Positions 31,174 to 39,453 of a DNA stretch of 40,877 nucleotides are shown here, one piece after another (position 1 is the first letter of the stretch; each line of letters opens with the position of its first letter). Both the position numbers and the translations under genes were made by a program. The DNA is from Betaproteobacteria bacterium (GTDB lineage: Bacteria > Pseudomonadota > Gammaproteobacteria > Burkholderiales > Gallionellaceae): the NCBI GenBank assembly GCA_021413765.1, contig JAIOPT010000010.1, positions 1 to 40,877 on the forward strand. The letters run 5' to 3'. The notes beneath the pieces were generated by a model, which saw only the letters and a list, made by a program, of their open reading frames with translations, did no database searches and had not been told where the DNA came from.

Positions 31174-32040
31174 ATGACTGAATTTGATTATGATAGTGCC
31201 TTTAGCCGCAACTTGGGTATTGTCAGCTCGGATGAACACACTCGTCTGCGCCTATCCACTGTAGCTATCGCCGGTATGGGTGGTGTCGGTGGGGATTACC
31301 TCATCAGTTTGGTGCGCGCCGGGGTTGGCGGGTTCCACATCGCCGAGTTCGATGAGTTTGAGATGGCCAACTTCAACCGACAGTACGGGGCCAATACCCG
31401 CACGCTCGGCCGCCGCAAGATTGAAGCGATGCTTGAATATGCATTGGAAATCAATCCTGAACTACGTGTAAAAATTTTCGACAAAGGCCTTGATGTAAGT
31501 AATATTGACGCATTTCTCTCAGGCGTGGATCTGGCCGTTGACGGCATGGATGTGTTCGCGGTGGACATGCATCCGCTGCTGATAAACTCAGCCACGGGAC
31601 GGGGGCTTATCACCGTGGCAGCGGTGCCACTGGGACTGGGGGCGGGCGTGCTGGCATTTGGACCGGGGGGCATGTCTTATGAAGATTACTTTGCCATTTC
31701 CCCGGAGATGAGCGAAGAGGAAAAGATCATCCAGTTTGCTTTGGGCTTTGCCCCCGAGATGTATCATCTGAAATATCTGGATCCAAAATCAATTAACCTA
31801 AAGGCACGCAAGGGACCAAGCTCAATCGCCGGCTGCAAGCTGTGTGCAGGCTTCATCACCACCCAAGCGCTGCTAGCCTTGTTACATCCGCAGGAATTGC
31901 ACTTGGCGCCTTGGTACACTTATCTGGATGCTCGTCTCAACCGCTTTCATCACCGCCGCTTATGGCTTGGCAACCGTAATCCGCTACAACGACTGAAGAG
32001 CTTTGTAGCAAAGAAACGATTAGATAAAGCCAGTAAATAA
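31174..32040 (+). CDS. ThiF/MoeB/HesA-family E1-like adenylyltransferase
   Basis: VAIAGMGGVGGDYLISLVRAGVGGFHIAEFDEFEMANFNRQYGANTRTLGRRKIEAM (nucleotide-binding GxGxxG, NRQ); single CxxC (GCKLCAGF). Confidence 0.9.
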   Translation: MTEFDYDSAFSRNLGIVSSDEHTRLRLSTVAIAGMGGVGGDYLISLVRAGVGGFHIAEFDEFEMANFNRQYGANTRTLGRRKIEAMLEYALEINPELRVKIFDKGLDVSNIDAFLSGVDLAVDGMDVFAVDMHPLLINSATGRGLITVAAVPLGLGAGVLAFGPGGMSYEDYFAISPEMSEEEKIIQFALGFAPEMYHLKYLDPKSINLKARKGPSSIAGCKLCAGFITTQALLALLHPQELHLAPWYTYLDARLNRFHHRRLWLGNRNPLQRLKSFVAKKRLDKASK

Positions 32041-32157
32041 GCGTAGCAGCTTTACAAGGCAGGTATTAAACTAAAAGTTAGTTAATCTGCCTGAGTTAAA
32101 GATTCATTCATATTTTCCGAATATAAATAAACTACTCACTCATAAATTAAATTGCCG

Positions 32158-32173
32158 AGGCAATAATTATGCC
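32158..32173 (+). promoter_or_regulatory. Weak candidate sigma-54 promoter upstream of the MMPL-LolA gene
   Basis: AGGCAATAATTATGCC has the GG-N10-GC spacing but is also inside a GAGGCA-N7-TGCCTC palindrome, so it may be coincidental. Confidence 0.3.
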
Positions 32174-32260
32174 TCTTACTCAGCATGAAATTTAGGCATG
32201 CTGGTTCAACTCTACCAATTTTTGAGTAATTCCGGATGTCTGATTAGCAAAGAGGTAAGC

Positions 32261-35200
32261 ATGCAACGCTACATAGAATGGATTATTCGCTACCGATTCG
32301 TAGTCATTACCTTGACGTTAGTCATCACAATTGCAGCAGTCATTCAGGCCAAAAACCTGAATATCATTATCGATCCTAATACCATGCTTCCCCAGTCTCA
32401 TCCCTATGTGACGACGAGCAACCTGGTTGAAAAGGTTTTTGGGTCGAAGTATGTTGTCATGGTAGGGATCACTCCGAAAGAGGGTGACATCTACCAGCCA
32501 GTAGTATTGGAAAAGGTTCAGCGTATGACGGCGGCTTTTCTTCAGACGCCTGGCGTGGTTAAAGAAAATCTGCTGAGCCTTTCCTCGAAACGCGCCAAGA
32601 ATATTGCTGGTACAGCAGAAGGTTTGGAAGTCAAGCCGTTAATGTCAAATGTTCCAACTACGGCCGCGCAAATTATAGAACTAAGAAAAGCAATCGAGAA
32701 GAACCCTGTTTATTTGAATTCCATCGTGTCTGTTGATGCAAAAACAACTGCCATTCTCGTGGAATTCAAGGACGGGCCGGGTGGTTTTCGGGCAATCATG
32801 AATAAAGTGGAGGCTGTCGTTGAGCATGAACGAGACTCCCGGGTTGAAATCAACGTGGGGGGAATTCCAAGTTTTCTTGCCCGCATTGAAATTTACTCAG
32901 AGCGTATAGGATTTCTCTTCCCAATTGCTATCTTGGTTTTGAGCCTGGTCCTTTTTGAAGCCTTTCGGACGAAGCAGGGGCTTGTCTTGCCACTTCTAAC
33001 GGCGGGTCTGGCGGTAGCGTGGGGGGTGGGCGTTATGGGCGCTTCCGGCATTCCAATGGATGTGTTTAACTCCGCGACCCCAATTTTGATCCTAGCGGTG
33101 GCGACAGGTCATGCTGTGCAGTTGCTCAAGCGCTATTACGAAGAATATTTCCGCTTGCGTGAAACAACTGATCTTTCTCCCAAGGCTGCAAATAATCAAG
33201 CTGTCGTTTCTTCTCTTATCCGCGTTGGACCAGTCATGATTGCCGCCGGAGTGGTCGCCTCACTGGGATTCTTTTCCTTGGTGATATTTAAAATCAGCAC
33301 GGTGCGCACTTTTGGGATTTTTACCGGCATCGGGATCCTTGCGGCATTGACTCTTGAAATGACTTTTATTCCGGCTTTACGTTCAATGCTGGCTCCACCA
33401 AGTGATACTGAAAGCAAGCGTGTACAGAAGGGGCGGATTTGGGACAAAACGACCAACGCGATAGCGAGCTGGGTGACTGGCACCAGCCGGCACAGGGTAT
33501 ACGGGGGTGTTTTGCTTTTCGTAATTATTACCTTGATCGGCGTAAGCAGGGTTACAGTAGATAATTCCACCAAGAGTTTTTTTTCTCCTGAACTGATTTT
33601 TGAAACAGACGATAAAGCACTGAATGATCGCCTTGGCGGTACCAATACAATGTATTTGCTGATTGAAGGCGCAAGCGACGATGCCATCAAGAATCCCAAA
33701 ACACTTCACGCCATAGAAGAGCTGCAACGTTTTCTTGAAAAACAGCCCTATGTAGGTAAGACTCTTTCGTTAGCCGACTTTATAATGCGCATGAATCAGG
33801 CTATGCATGGAGACGATCCCGCTTATTATAAAATTCCGGACAGTCAGGAATTGATTTCGCAATATTTACTGCTCTACTCAATGTCCGGCGAACCGGGCGA
33901 TTTCGATTCCTATGTCGATTTTGGTTACCGCTCCGCCAATCTGACGGTATTTCTGAAGACTGATAGCAGCGCCTACATAGAGAAGCTGGTCAAAGAAATT
34001 AATGCCTTCACAGCACTAAACTTCGATAAAAATGTGCATATTGGAATTGGCGGTAGCGTCCCTCAAGGCGCAGCGCTCAATGAGGTTATGGTTTACGGGA
34101 AGATACTCAACATTCTACAAATCACTGTTGTTGTTTTCATTATATCCAGCCTGATTTTCCGTTCATTGATAGCAGGAATGCTGGTTCTTTTGCCTCTTCT
34201 GGTTGCTGTGCTGGCTAACTTTGGCCTTATGGGGTGGAGTGGAATCCCACTGAACATATCAACTTCACTTATCTCGGCGATGGCCGTTGGAATAGGCGCA
34301 GATTACGCAATTTATCTGATCTACCGGTTACGCGAAGAACTTATCATGGGAACCGACGAAATCACAGCTGTCCGAAACGTCATTGGAACAGCTGGCCAAG
34401 CTATTCTATTTGTCGCGATCTCGGTATCAGCTGGTTACGGGGTACTGCTGTTGTCATTTGGGTATAATATCCACAAGTGGTTGGCTATTCTGATTGCTGA
34501 GGCCATGATTATGAGTTCGCTATCTGCGCTATTGCTGATTCCCGCGCTAATTCTTACATTCCGTCCCGATTTTATTTTCAGGAGAGCTGCCATGAAACAG
34601 AATTCAATGCCTATATCAATCGTTATATTGGTACTTGTTTTTGGTCTGTCAATGCAATCTAAAAATAGCTGGGCAGCGGAAATTGATCTGACTCAAATCA
34701 TGCAAAAGAATTTTGTCGTTTCCAAGGTTTATGATTCGATGGCTGATGCCACGTTTACCCTGATTAATAAGTCCGGACAGGAACGGGTGCGTAAAACTTT
34801 CGGCACGACCAAGCTTGAGGAAAATAGCATCGACAACATGCGCATGACGCGGTTCTTATCACCACCGGATGTAAAAGGAACGGTATCACTGCTGATCGAA
34901 CATGCCGACAAGGATGACGACATCTGGATATATCTACCTGCACTAAAGAAAGTGCGACGCCTTGTTTCCAACAACAAGAAAGATAGTTTTGTGGGAACGG
35001 ATTTTTCGTATGCCGACGTGATTGGTTATAAGGTTGGCGAATGGAATTACAAGTTGCTGAAAGAGGAGTTGGTAGAGGGGCAGCCCTGTTACGTTATCGA
35101 AGCAATACCAAAATCTGAAACCGTTAAAACTAATAATGGCTACTCGAAACGCGTCGGCTGGCTGCGCAAGGACAATTTAATGGCAGTAAAAATGGATTTT

Positions 35201-35407
35201 TGGGATGAGGCAGGGCAGCTGTTAAAAACCTCGACATATACAGATATTCAATTGGTAGACAAGACGCGTGGCAAGTGGCAGGCAATGCGTCTTGAAGCAA
35301 CTAATGTTCAGACCGGCCACCGTACAGTGATTAAATTCGATAATTTCAAGGCAAACCAGCAGGTGAAGGATGAATTCTTTACTACACGGTACATGGAAAA
35401 AGAATAA
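32261..35407 (+). CDS. MMPL/RND-superfamily exporter fused in frame to a LolA-like outer-membrane lipoprotein-sorting protein
   Basis: N-terminal half has RND topology with two TM blocks (MQRYIEWIIRYRFVVITLTLVITI; ISAMAVGIGADYAIYLIYRLREE). C-terminal part MKQNSMPISIVILVLVFGLSMQSKNSWAAEIDLTQIMQKNFV...LPALKKVRRLVSNNKKDSFVGTDFSYADVIGYKV is LolA-like. ATG 32261 preferred over 32198. Confidence 0.88.
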   Translation: MQRYIEWIIRYRFVVITLTLVITIAAVIQAKNLNIIIDPNTMLPQSHPYVTTSNLVEKVFGSKYVVMVGITPKEGDIYQPVVLEKVQRMTAAFLQTPGVVKENLLSLSSKRAKNIAGTAEGLEVKPLMSNVPTTAAQIIELRKAIEKNPVYLNSIVSVDAKTTAILVEFKDGPGGFRAIMNKVEAVVEHERDSRVEINVGGIPSFLARIEIYSERIGFLFPIAILVLSLVLFEAFRTKQGLVLPLLTAGLAVAWGVGVMGASGIPMDVFNSATPILILAVATGHAVQLLKRYYEEYFRLRETTDLSPKAANNQAVVSSLIRVGPVMIAAGVVASLGFFSLVIFKISTVRTFGIFTGIGILAALTLEMTFIPALRSMLAPPSDTESKRVQKGRIWDKTTNAIASWVTGTSRHRVYGGVLLFVIITLIGVSRVTVDNSTKSFFSPELIFETDDKALNDRLGGTNTMYLLIEGASDDAIKNPKTLHAIEELQRFLEKQPYVGKTLSLADFIMRMNQAMHGDDPAYYKIPDSQELISQYLLLYSMSGEPGDFDSYVDFGYRSANLTVFLKTDSSAYIEKLVKEINAFTALNFDKNVHIGIGGSVPQGAALNEVMVYGKILNILQITVVVFIISSLIFRSLIAGMLVLLPLLVAVLANFGLMGWSGIPLNISTSLISAMAVGIGADYAIYLIYRLREELIMGTDEITAVRNVIGTAGQAILFVAISVSAGYGVLLLSFGYNIHKWLAILIAEAMIMSSLSALLLIPALILTFRPDFIFRRAAMKQNSMPISIVILVLVFGLSMQSKNSWAAEIDLTQIMQKNFVVSKVYDSMADATFTLINKSGQERVRKTFGTTKLEENSIDNMRMTRFLSPPDVKGTVSLLIEHADKDDDIWIYLPALKKVRRLVSNNKKDSFVGTDFSYADVIGYKVGEWNYKLLKEELVEGQPCYVIEAIPKSETVKTNNGYSKRVGWLRKDNLMAVKMDFWDEAGQLLKTSTYTDIQLVDKTRGKWQAMRLEATNVQTGHRTVIKFDNFKANQQVKDEFFTTRYMEKE
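34592..35407 (+). CDS. Possible internally initiated LolA-like periplasmic protein nested in frame within the MMPL ORF
   Basis: AGGAGA at 34580-34585, 6-nt spacer, ATG 34592, then a complete signal peptide MKQNSMPISIVILVLVFGLSMQSKNSWA. Confidence 0.55.
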   Translation: MKQNSMPISIVILVLVFGLSMQSKNSWAAEIDLTQIMQKNFVVSKVYDSMADATFTLINKSGQERVRKTFGTTKLEENSIDNMRMTRFLSPPDVKGTVSLLIEHADKDDDIWIYLPALKKVRRLVSNNKKDSFVGTDFSYADVIGYKVGEWNYKLLKEELVEGQPCYVIEAIPKSETVKTNNGYSKRVGWLRKDNLMAVKMDFWDEAGQLLKTSTYTDIQLVDKTRGKWQAMRLEATNVQTGHRTVIKFDNFKANQQVKDEFFTTRYMEKE

Positions 35408-37080
35408 TGCTGCAAATGCGCGTCAGTATTATATGTTGCGCAAGGCGCGCTTTAGTATCGGCATTTTTTTTTGCATCGCTCAGCGCACAGTCAGCTCATG
35501 CTTTATTCATAGGTGAAATCGAAATTATCAGCAGGGAAGGAGAACCTCTGCTCGCGTATGTTCAAATATCCCCGACAAGACCTGACGAAAAAATATCTGC
35601 CACCTGCTTTTCATTGACGAAGGCAGGGGGCGGCCCCGTGCAAGAAGGGCCAGACTTGTCAGCTGCAAAATTGGAACTGGAAGGAAGCAAAAATATTGGC
35701 CAACGAATTAAAATTTCCACAGCGGCCCCAATCAATGCGCACTTGCTGACGTTCCAGCTAAAAGCGCGCTGTGTCTCGAATGGTCTAATTATCCGCGAAT
35801 TCAATCTCGAATTGAAACCAGCGAGAAACCCGTTATCCTCTCAGGCAGAGAGCTTCTCGGCGCCAGCGGAAAAAATTATTGTGGATGACTTTCAAAAGCC
35901 AGATGAAAAAAGTGTTCTACGGAAGCCTGATCTGAATGGCTCGGTTCGTGCGGGATATTTCAGCTCGTCGCGCAAGCTGGATGGGAAAAATGATTTGGGT
36001 ACCGGCTCGGTATGGCTTAAAGCTACACAAAATATCGGGGAGGACATTTCCCTAGTCGCTAAGGGATGGGTTCGAAACGATGAATCTTATGGGTCTTTGA
36101 AAAAATTACAAGAGGGATATCTGAACTTCAGTTCCGGAAATGTGGATTATCGAGTCGGCAGACAGATCATAGTATGGGGACGTGCAGATCGCTTGAATCC
36201 AACCGACAATCTGACACCACGAAACTTCACTCTGCTAACTCCGGAGGAAGATGATCAGAGAATAGGATCGTTGGCAGCGAAAGTAACTTATCACTTACAT
36301 GACAATTCGCTGACCGGCATATGGCTCCCTGATATGAATCCCAATATTTTTCCTGTCACTACAACGCCGGGAATTTTTTTTACTCAACACATTCCTAATA
36401 CTAACCGAATTGCACTCAAGTTCGATCGAAGTGGAGGTGATGTGGATTGGTCAACTTCTTACTATAGTGGGCTGGATCTGAATCCTGACATTGCCATTGG
36501 AGCAGCAACCACATCTGGAACAAATTTAATATTTAATCACAATCACATCCGAGTATTTGGAATGGATGCCGCTACGGTCATTGGGCGCTATGGATTGCGT
36601 GCTGAAGCTGCATACACTTGGACAGCTAACACCGGTGTGAGCGACTTTCTGATCAAAAAACCATTTCTCTACATGGTGATGGGAGGTGATAGAACTTTCT
36701 TCGATTATCTTAATGTCAATATCCAATATTACCTCCGCCATGTTACAAATTATTCCGATCCACAGGCGATAGCCGATCCTCTCCTGCGAACAGTCGCGGT
36801 TCAAGCAGCTGCGCTATGGAACCAGTTCAGCCGCTCTCAGCATGGGATAAGTGTCCGGGTCAGCAATAAATGGTTTAATGAAACGCTGGAAGGCGAAATC
36901 GCTACTGTCGCCTCTTTTGGACTCAGCAATTATTTTATAAGGCCTAAATTGGTATATGCCTTTAGTGACAACGTGAAAGGATCGCTTGGCCTGGATATTT
37001 ATCGAGGAGAAAGTAATACGTTCTTCGGTCGGTTACGGGACAACTCGTTGTTATTTGCGGAGATGAAATACGGCTTCTGA
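35407..37080 (+). CDS. Outer-membrane beta-barrel protein (alginate-export/DUF1302-like) with FimV-like N-terminal domain
   Basis: Signal peptide ending AQSAHA; N-domain LFIGEIEIISREGEPLLAYVQI...RCVSNGLIIREFNLELKP; barrel part YRVGRQIIVWGRADRLNPTDNLTPRNFTLLTPEEDDQRIGSLAAKV, terminal MKYGF. Confidence 0.75.
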   Translation: MLQMRVSIICCARRALVSAFFFASLSAQSAHALFIGEIEIISREGEPLLAYVQISPTRPDEKISATCFSLTKAGGGPVQEGPDLSAAKLELEGSKNIGQRIKISTAAPINAHLLTFQLKARCVSNGLIIREFNLELKPARNPLSSQAESFSAPAEKIIVDDFQKPDEKSVLRKPDLNGSVRAGYFSSSRKLDGKNDLGTGSVWLKATQNIGEDISLVAKGWVRNDESYGSLKKLQEGYLNFSSGNVDYRVGRQIIVWGRADRLNPTDNLTPRNFTLLTPEEDDQRIGSLAAKVTYHLHDNSLTGIWLPDMNPNIFPVTTTPGIFFTQHIPNTNRIALKFDRSGGDVDWSTSYYSGLDLNPDIAIGAATTSGTNLIFNHNHIRVFGMDAATVIGRYGLRAEAAYTWTANTGVSDFLIKKPFLYMVMGGDRTFFDYLNVNIQYYLRHVTNYSDPQAIADPLLRTVAVQAAALWNQFSRSQHGISVRVSNKWFNETLEGEIATVASFGLSNYFIRPKLVYAFSDNVKGSLGLDIYRGESNTFFGRLRDNSLLFAEMKYGF

Positions 37081-37358
37081 TTGAACAGAGGAATATGCGA
37101 ATACTAAAGCTCCCCGAATGCCTTGCTTCGATGGTATTGAAGGCCATGCCATTATTTGCAGAAGCACAAGAAAAAAATGAGTAAGTCCTGATATCGCGTT
37201 TTGATAGCAGAGCCTGCATTTATGAATACTTCCTTCGGCTTGAGTTTCAAGATGAACTTACTACGTTACCACTCGCGCAACGCGCGGAATCAGTATTTCT
37301 CGATGATGAAGATTAAGAGTGGAAGTTATTTAAAATTTAGAGTGTAGACCCTAAATTG

Positions 37359-38168
37359 CTATGGCTTTATTTTATTAGCAACTTTCTGCAAGGAGAGCGT
37401 GTTGACTGTCATTTTCGCTATTTTCCGTTCTTTTCGCTTACTGTGTTGTTGCAAGTTATCACTTAATTGGCTGATAATCTCTGAAGCTGCACTGATAATT
37501 TGATTTGAGCCGAATCCTCCTCTGGTCATTTCTTTGTAGAAAGATTTTGCATATATTTTTGCTATTTGATCAGGATTGTGCAAAACGTCACCCAAAGATG
37601 CATCAATATTATTTTGGACTTCTTGGGCTAGTGCCAGTTGAGCAAAGCGCGAATTCAGAATGCTTTGCAATTGGATTGACTGGATCGATTTACCGATGAA
37701 TAAAGCAACCACATTGAGAAGATTCAAGTCAACCAGATTGAATGCACAATCAGCCATGTGACCACTTATGTTAACTACTCCTACAATGTGCCCACTAATG
37801 CTGATAGGCGAAGAAATCAGGCTTTTACCTGGATCACTTGCATGTCGAGCAAATTTTGCGAACTCCGAGCAGTTAATATCTTCAATCAACAAAGATTGCC
37901 CGGTTGCAATCACATAGCCAGCAATACCCTCGCCCTTCCCTATCAATTCTTTGAAAGCAGCAGCTGGCATTGAGCCGTAGCTAGCGCAAACACTCATGAA
38001 CAAATTGTCGGACTTGCCATCATTGAGCAACATGATTGAGCAGTTTCTGGCGCTCAATATTTTTGCTGTCATTTCCGCGAGTTGCGCGAGGTTATCATTT
38101 AGATTGCCCTTTTCTAAAAAACTGGACAAATCCTGAAGCCTGATCAACTGAGTTTTCACATCATTCAT
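37359..38168 (-). CDS. GAF-domain protein
   Basis: MTAKILSARNCSIMLLNDGKSDNLFMSVCASYG...GEGIAGYVIATGQSLLIEDINCSEFAKFA...LISSPISISGHIVGVVNISGH is a GAF domain. Confidence 0.88.
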   Translation of the reverse strand: MNDVKTQLIRLQDLSSFLEKGNLNDNLAQLAEMTAKILSARNCSIMLLNDGKSDNLFMSVCASYGSMPAAAFKELIGKGEGIAGYVIATGQSLLIEDINCSEFAKFARHASDPGKSLISSPISISGHIVGVVNISGHMADCAFNLVDLNLLNVVALFIGKSIQSIQLQSILNSRFAQLALAQEVQNNIDASLGDVLHNPDQIAKIYAKSFYKEMTRGGFGSNQIISAASEIISQLSDNLQQHSKRKERKIAKMTVNTLSLQKVANKIKP

Positions 38169-38321
38169 TGTGAGATTATCCTCATCTCTACTATATTAAG
38201 CAGTCAAGTAGCCCACTTTTTTACTGATCCAAGCACAGAAATAACTAACAGTTTAATTGTCTGCATTGTCCAAGACAGCGTATGCATTAATCGCAAGATG
38301 TCCACTTAAGAAATAGGGAGT

Positions 38322-38575
38322 GCTGTCCGGTTACGAGGAGCCACCTTTTTTTGTGCAAATACTGGGCTCTTTACATATCTCGCTGCTCACCCCGTTACGC
38401 CACCTCTATCCACGTTATACTCGTCAAGCCAGCAATTTGTCTGCGGGCTTCCTTCAGATTCCATCTTGCGATGGGCACCCTTACAGTTCAATTAACATTT
38501 CCCCTTGCCGGGTTTGTAGAGGGCTTTCACCACTGACCACCACGTCAGTCAAGTTGCACTTGCGTGCAACGCGTC
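38322..38575 (-). ncRNA. Orphan group II intron 5' (domain I) fragment, no RT ORF in window
   Basis: Minus-strand RNA contains GTTGCAC-GCAA-GTGCAAC, GTGGTGAAAGCCCTCTAC-like and CCATC-GCAA-GATGG-AATCTGAAGGAAGCCCGCAGACAAA...CTTGACGAG motifs that resemble bacterial group II intron domain I as I remember it; ends approximate. Confidence 0.7.
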
Positions 38576-38591
38576 ATGCTTATGCACCAAC

Positions 38592-38620
38592 AAAAAAAGC
38601 GACCAATGGCCGCCTTTTTT
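38592..38620 (-). terminator. Terminator hairpin downstream of the ppiC-like gene (possibly bidirectional)
   Basis: aaaaaaagcgaccaatggccgcctttttt: GC-rich imperfect stem flanked by an A-run and a T-run, 14 nt past the stop at 38634. Confidence 0.75.
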
Positions 38621-38633
38621 CAATTAAATTGGA

Positions 38634-39419
38634 TTATTCAATCTTTGCTTTGGCGCGCATATCAACGATTGCCTTCTGTATGGTTTGTTGTTGCAGGCGT
38701 TGCATTATGTTCGCTTTCACGTCCCGGTAAGAGGGGAACTTGAAATCACGCACATCTTCCTGCTTAATCAGATGCCAGCCAGCATCAGATTTTACTGGCG
38801 CACTCACACCACCTTTTTTCAAATTTACCAGAGCGTCAGCAAACGTCTGCATGAAATTGCCTGGCAGAGCCCAACCAAGAGATCCACCCTTGTCGCGCGA
38901 ACCCTGATCTAGGGAGTGTTTTTTTGCCAGATCCTCAAACTTGGCCCCTTTTTTTAGTTGAGCAGCAATAGATTTCGCTTCACTTTCATCTTTTACCAAA
39001 ATGTGACGCGAATTGTATTCCTTGCTTCCGGTGGTTTGTTTGACGTTTTCATATTCCTGCTTGATTGAATCTTCGCTAATTGGATGGTTTTTAAGATAAC
39101 CCTGTAAAAATGCATTTACAAGTACGGTCTGTTTGGCTAGCTCAAATTGGCTAATGGTTTCAGGTAGTTTATCCAAGCCTTGTTTTATCGCGTCTTGCGC
39201 CATTATCTCACGGTTGATTAATTCCTCTTTAATGGCAAGACGCATCTCCGGGGAATCCATTTTACCTTGCGAAGCGGCAGCCTTGACGTGCATGTCCACG
39301 CGTGCTTGCGGGATGATGACGCCATTCACTACTGCGGCAGGTTTTTCTTGCGCATAAACCTGATTAATTACAAGCACAGAAAATAGAGCGATAGCGGCAA
39401 GTTTTGAAGATTTCAGCAT
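38634..39419 (-). CDS. Parvulin-type peptidyl-prolyl cis-trans isomerase, exported (PpiC/SurA-like)
   Basis: Signal peptide; KEYNSRHILVKDESEAKSIAAQLKKGAKFEDLAKKHSLDQGSRDKGGSLGWALPGNFMQTFADAL rotamase domain. Confidence 0.95.
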   Translation of the reverse strand: MLKSSKLAAIALFSVLVINQVYAQEKPAAVVNGVIIPQARVDMHVKAAASQGKMDSPEMRLAIKEELINREIMAQDAIKQGLDKLPETISQFELAKQTVLVNAFLQGYLKNHPISEDSIKQEYENVKQTTGSKEYNSRHILVKDESEAKSIAAQLKKGAKFEDLAKKHSLDQGSRDKGGSLGWALPGNFMQTFADALVNLKKGGVSAPVKSDAGWHLIKQEDVRDFKFPSYRDVKANIMQRLQQQTIQKAIVDMRAKAKIE

Positions 39420-39453
39420 TGTTCAGTCCTCGTTGAAAGTTTAAATAAAAAAA

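Noticed and set aside
23400-37100. Search for an exosortase (EpsH/XrtA) or PrsK/PrsR genes inside the island
   Set aside because: No ORF in the window shows multi-TM exosortase motifs or histidine kinase/EBP motifs; they must be elsewhere if present.
38202-38217. GGGCTACTTGACTGCT (minus strand) upstream of the GAF gene as a sigma-54 promoter
   Set aside because: GG-N10-GC present but the rest of the consensus is poor; likely chance.
38320-38730. ORF track proteins at 38320-38730 and 38351-38536 (plus strand)
   Set aside because: Low-complexity, frame-accidental translations across a group II intron-like RNA on the other strand and into the ppiC-like gene.
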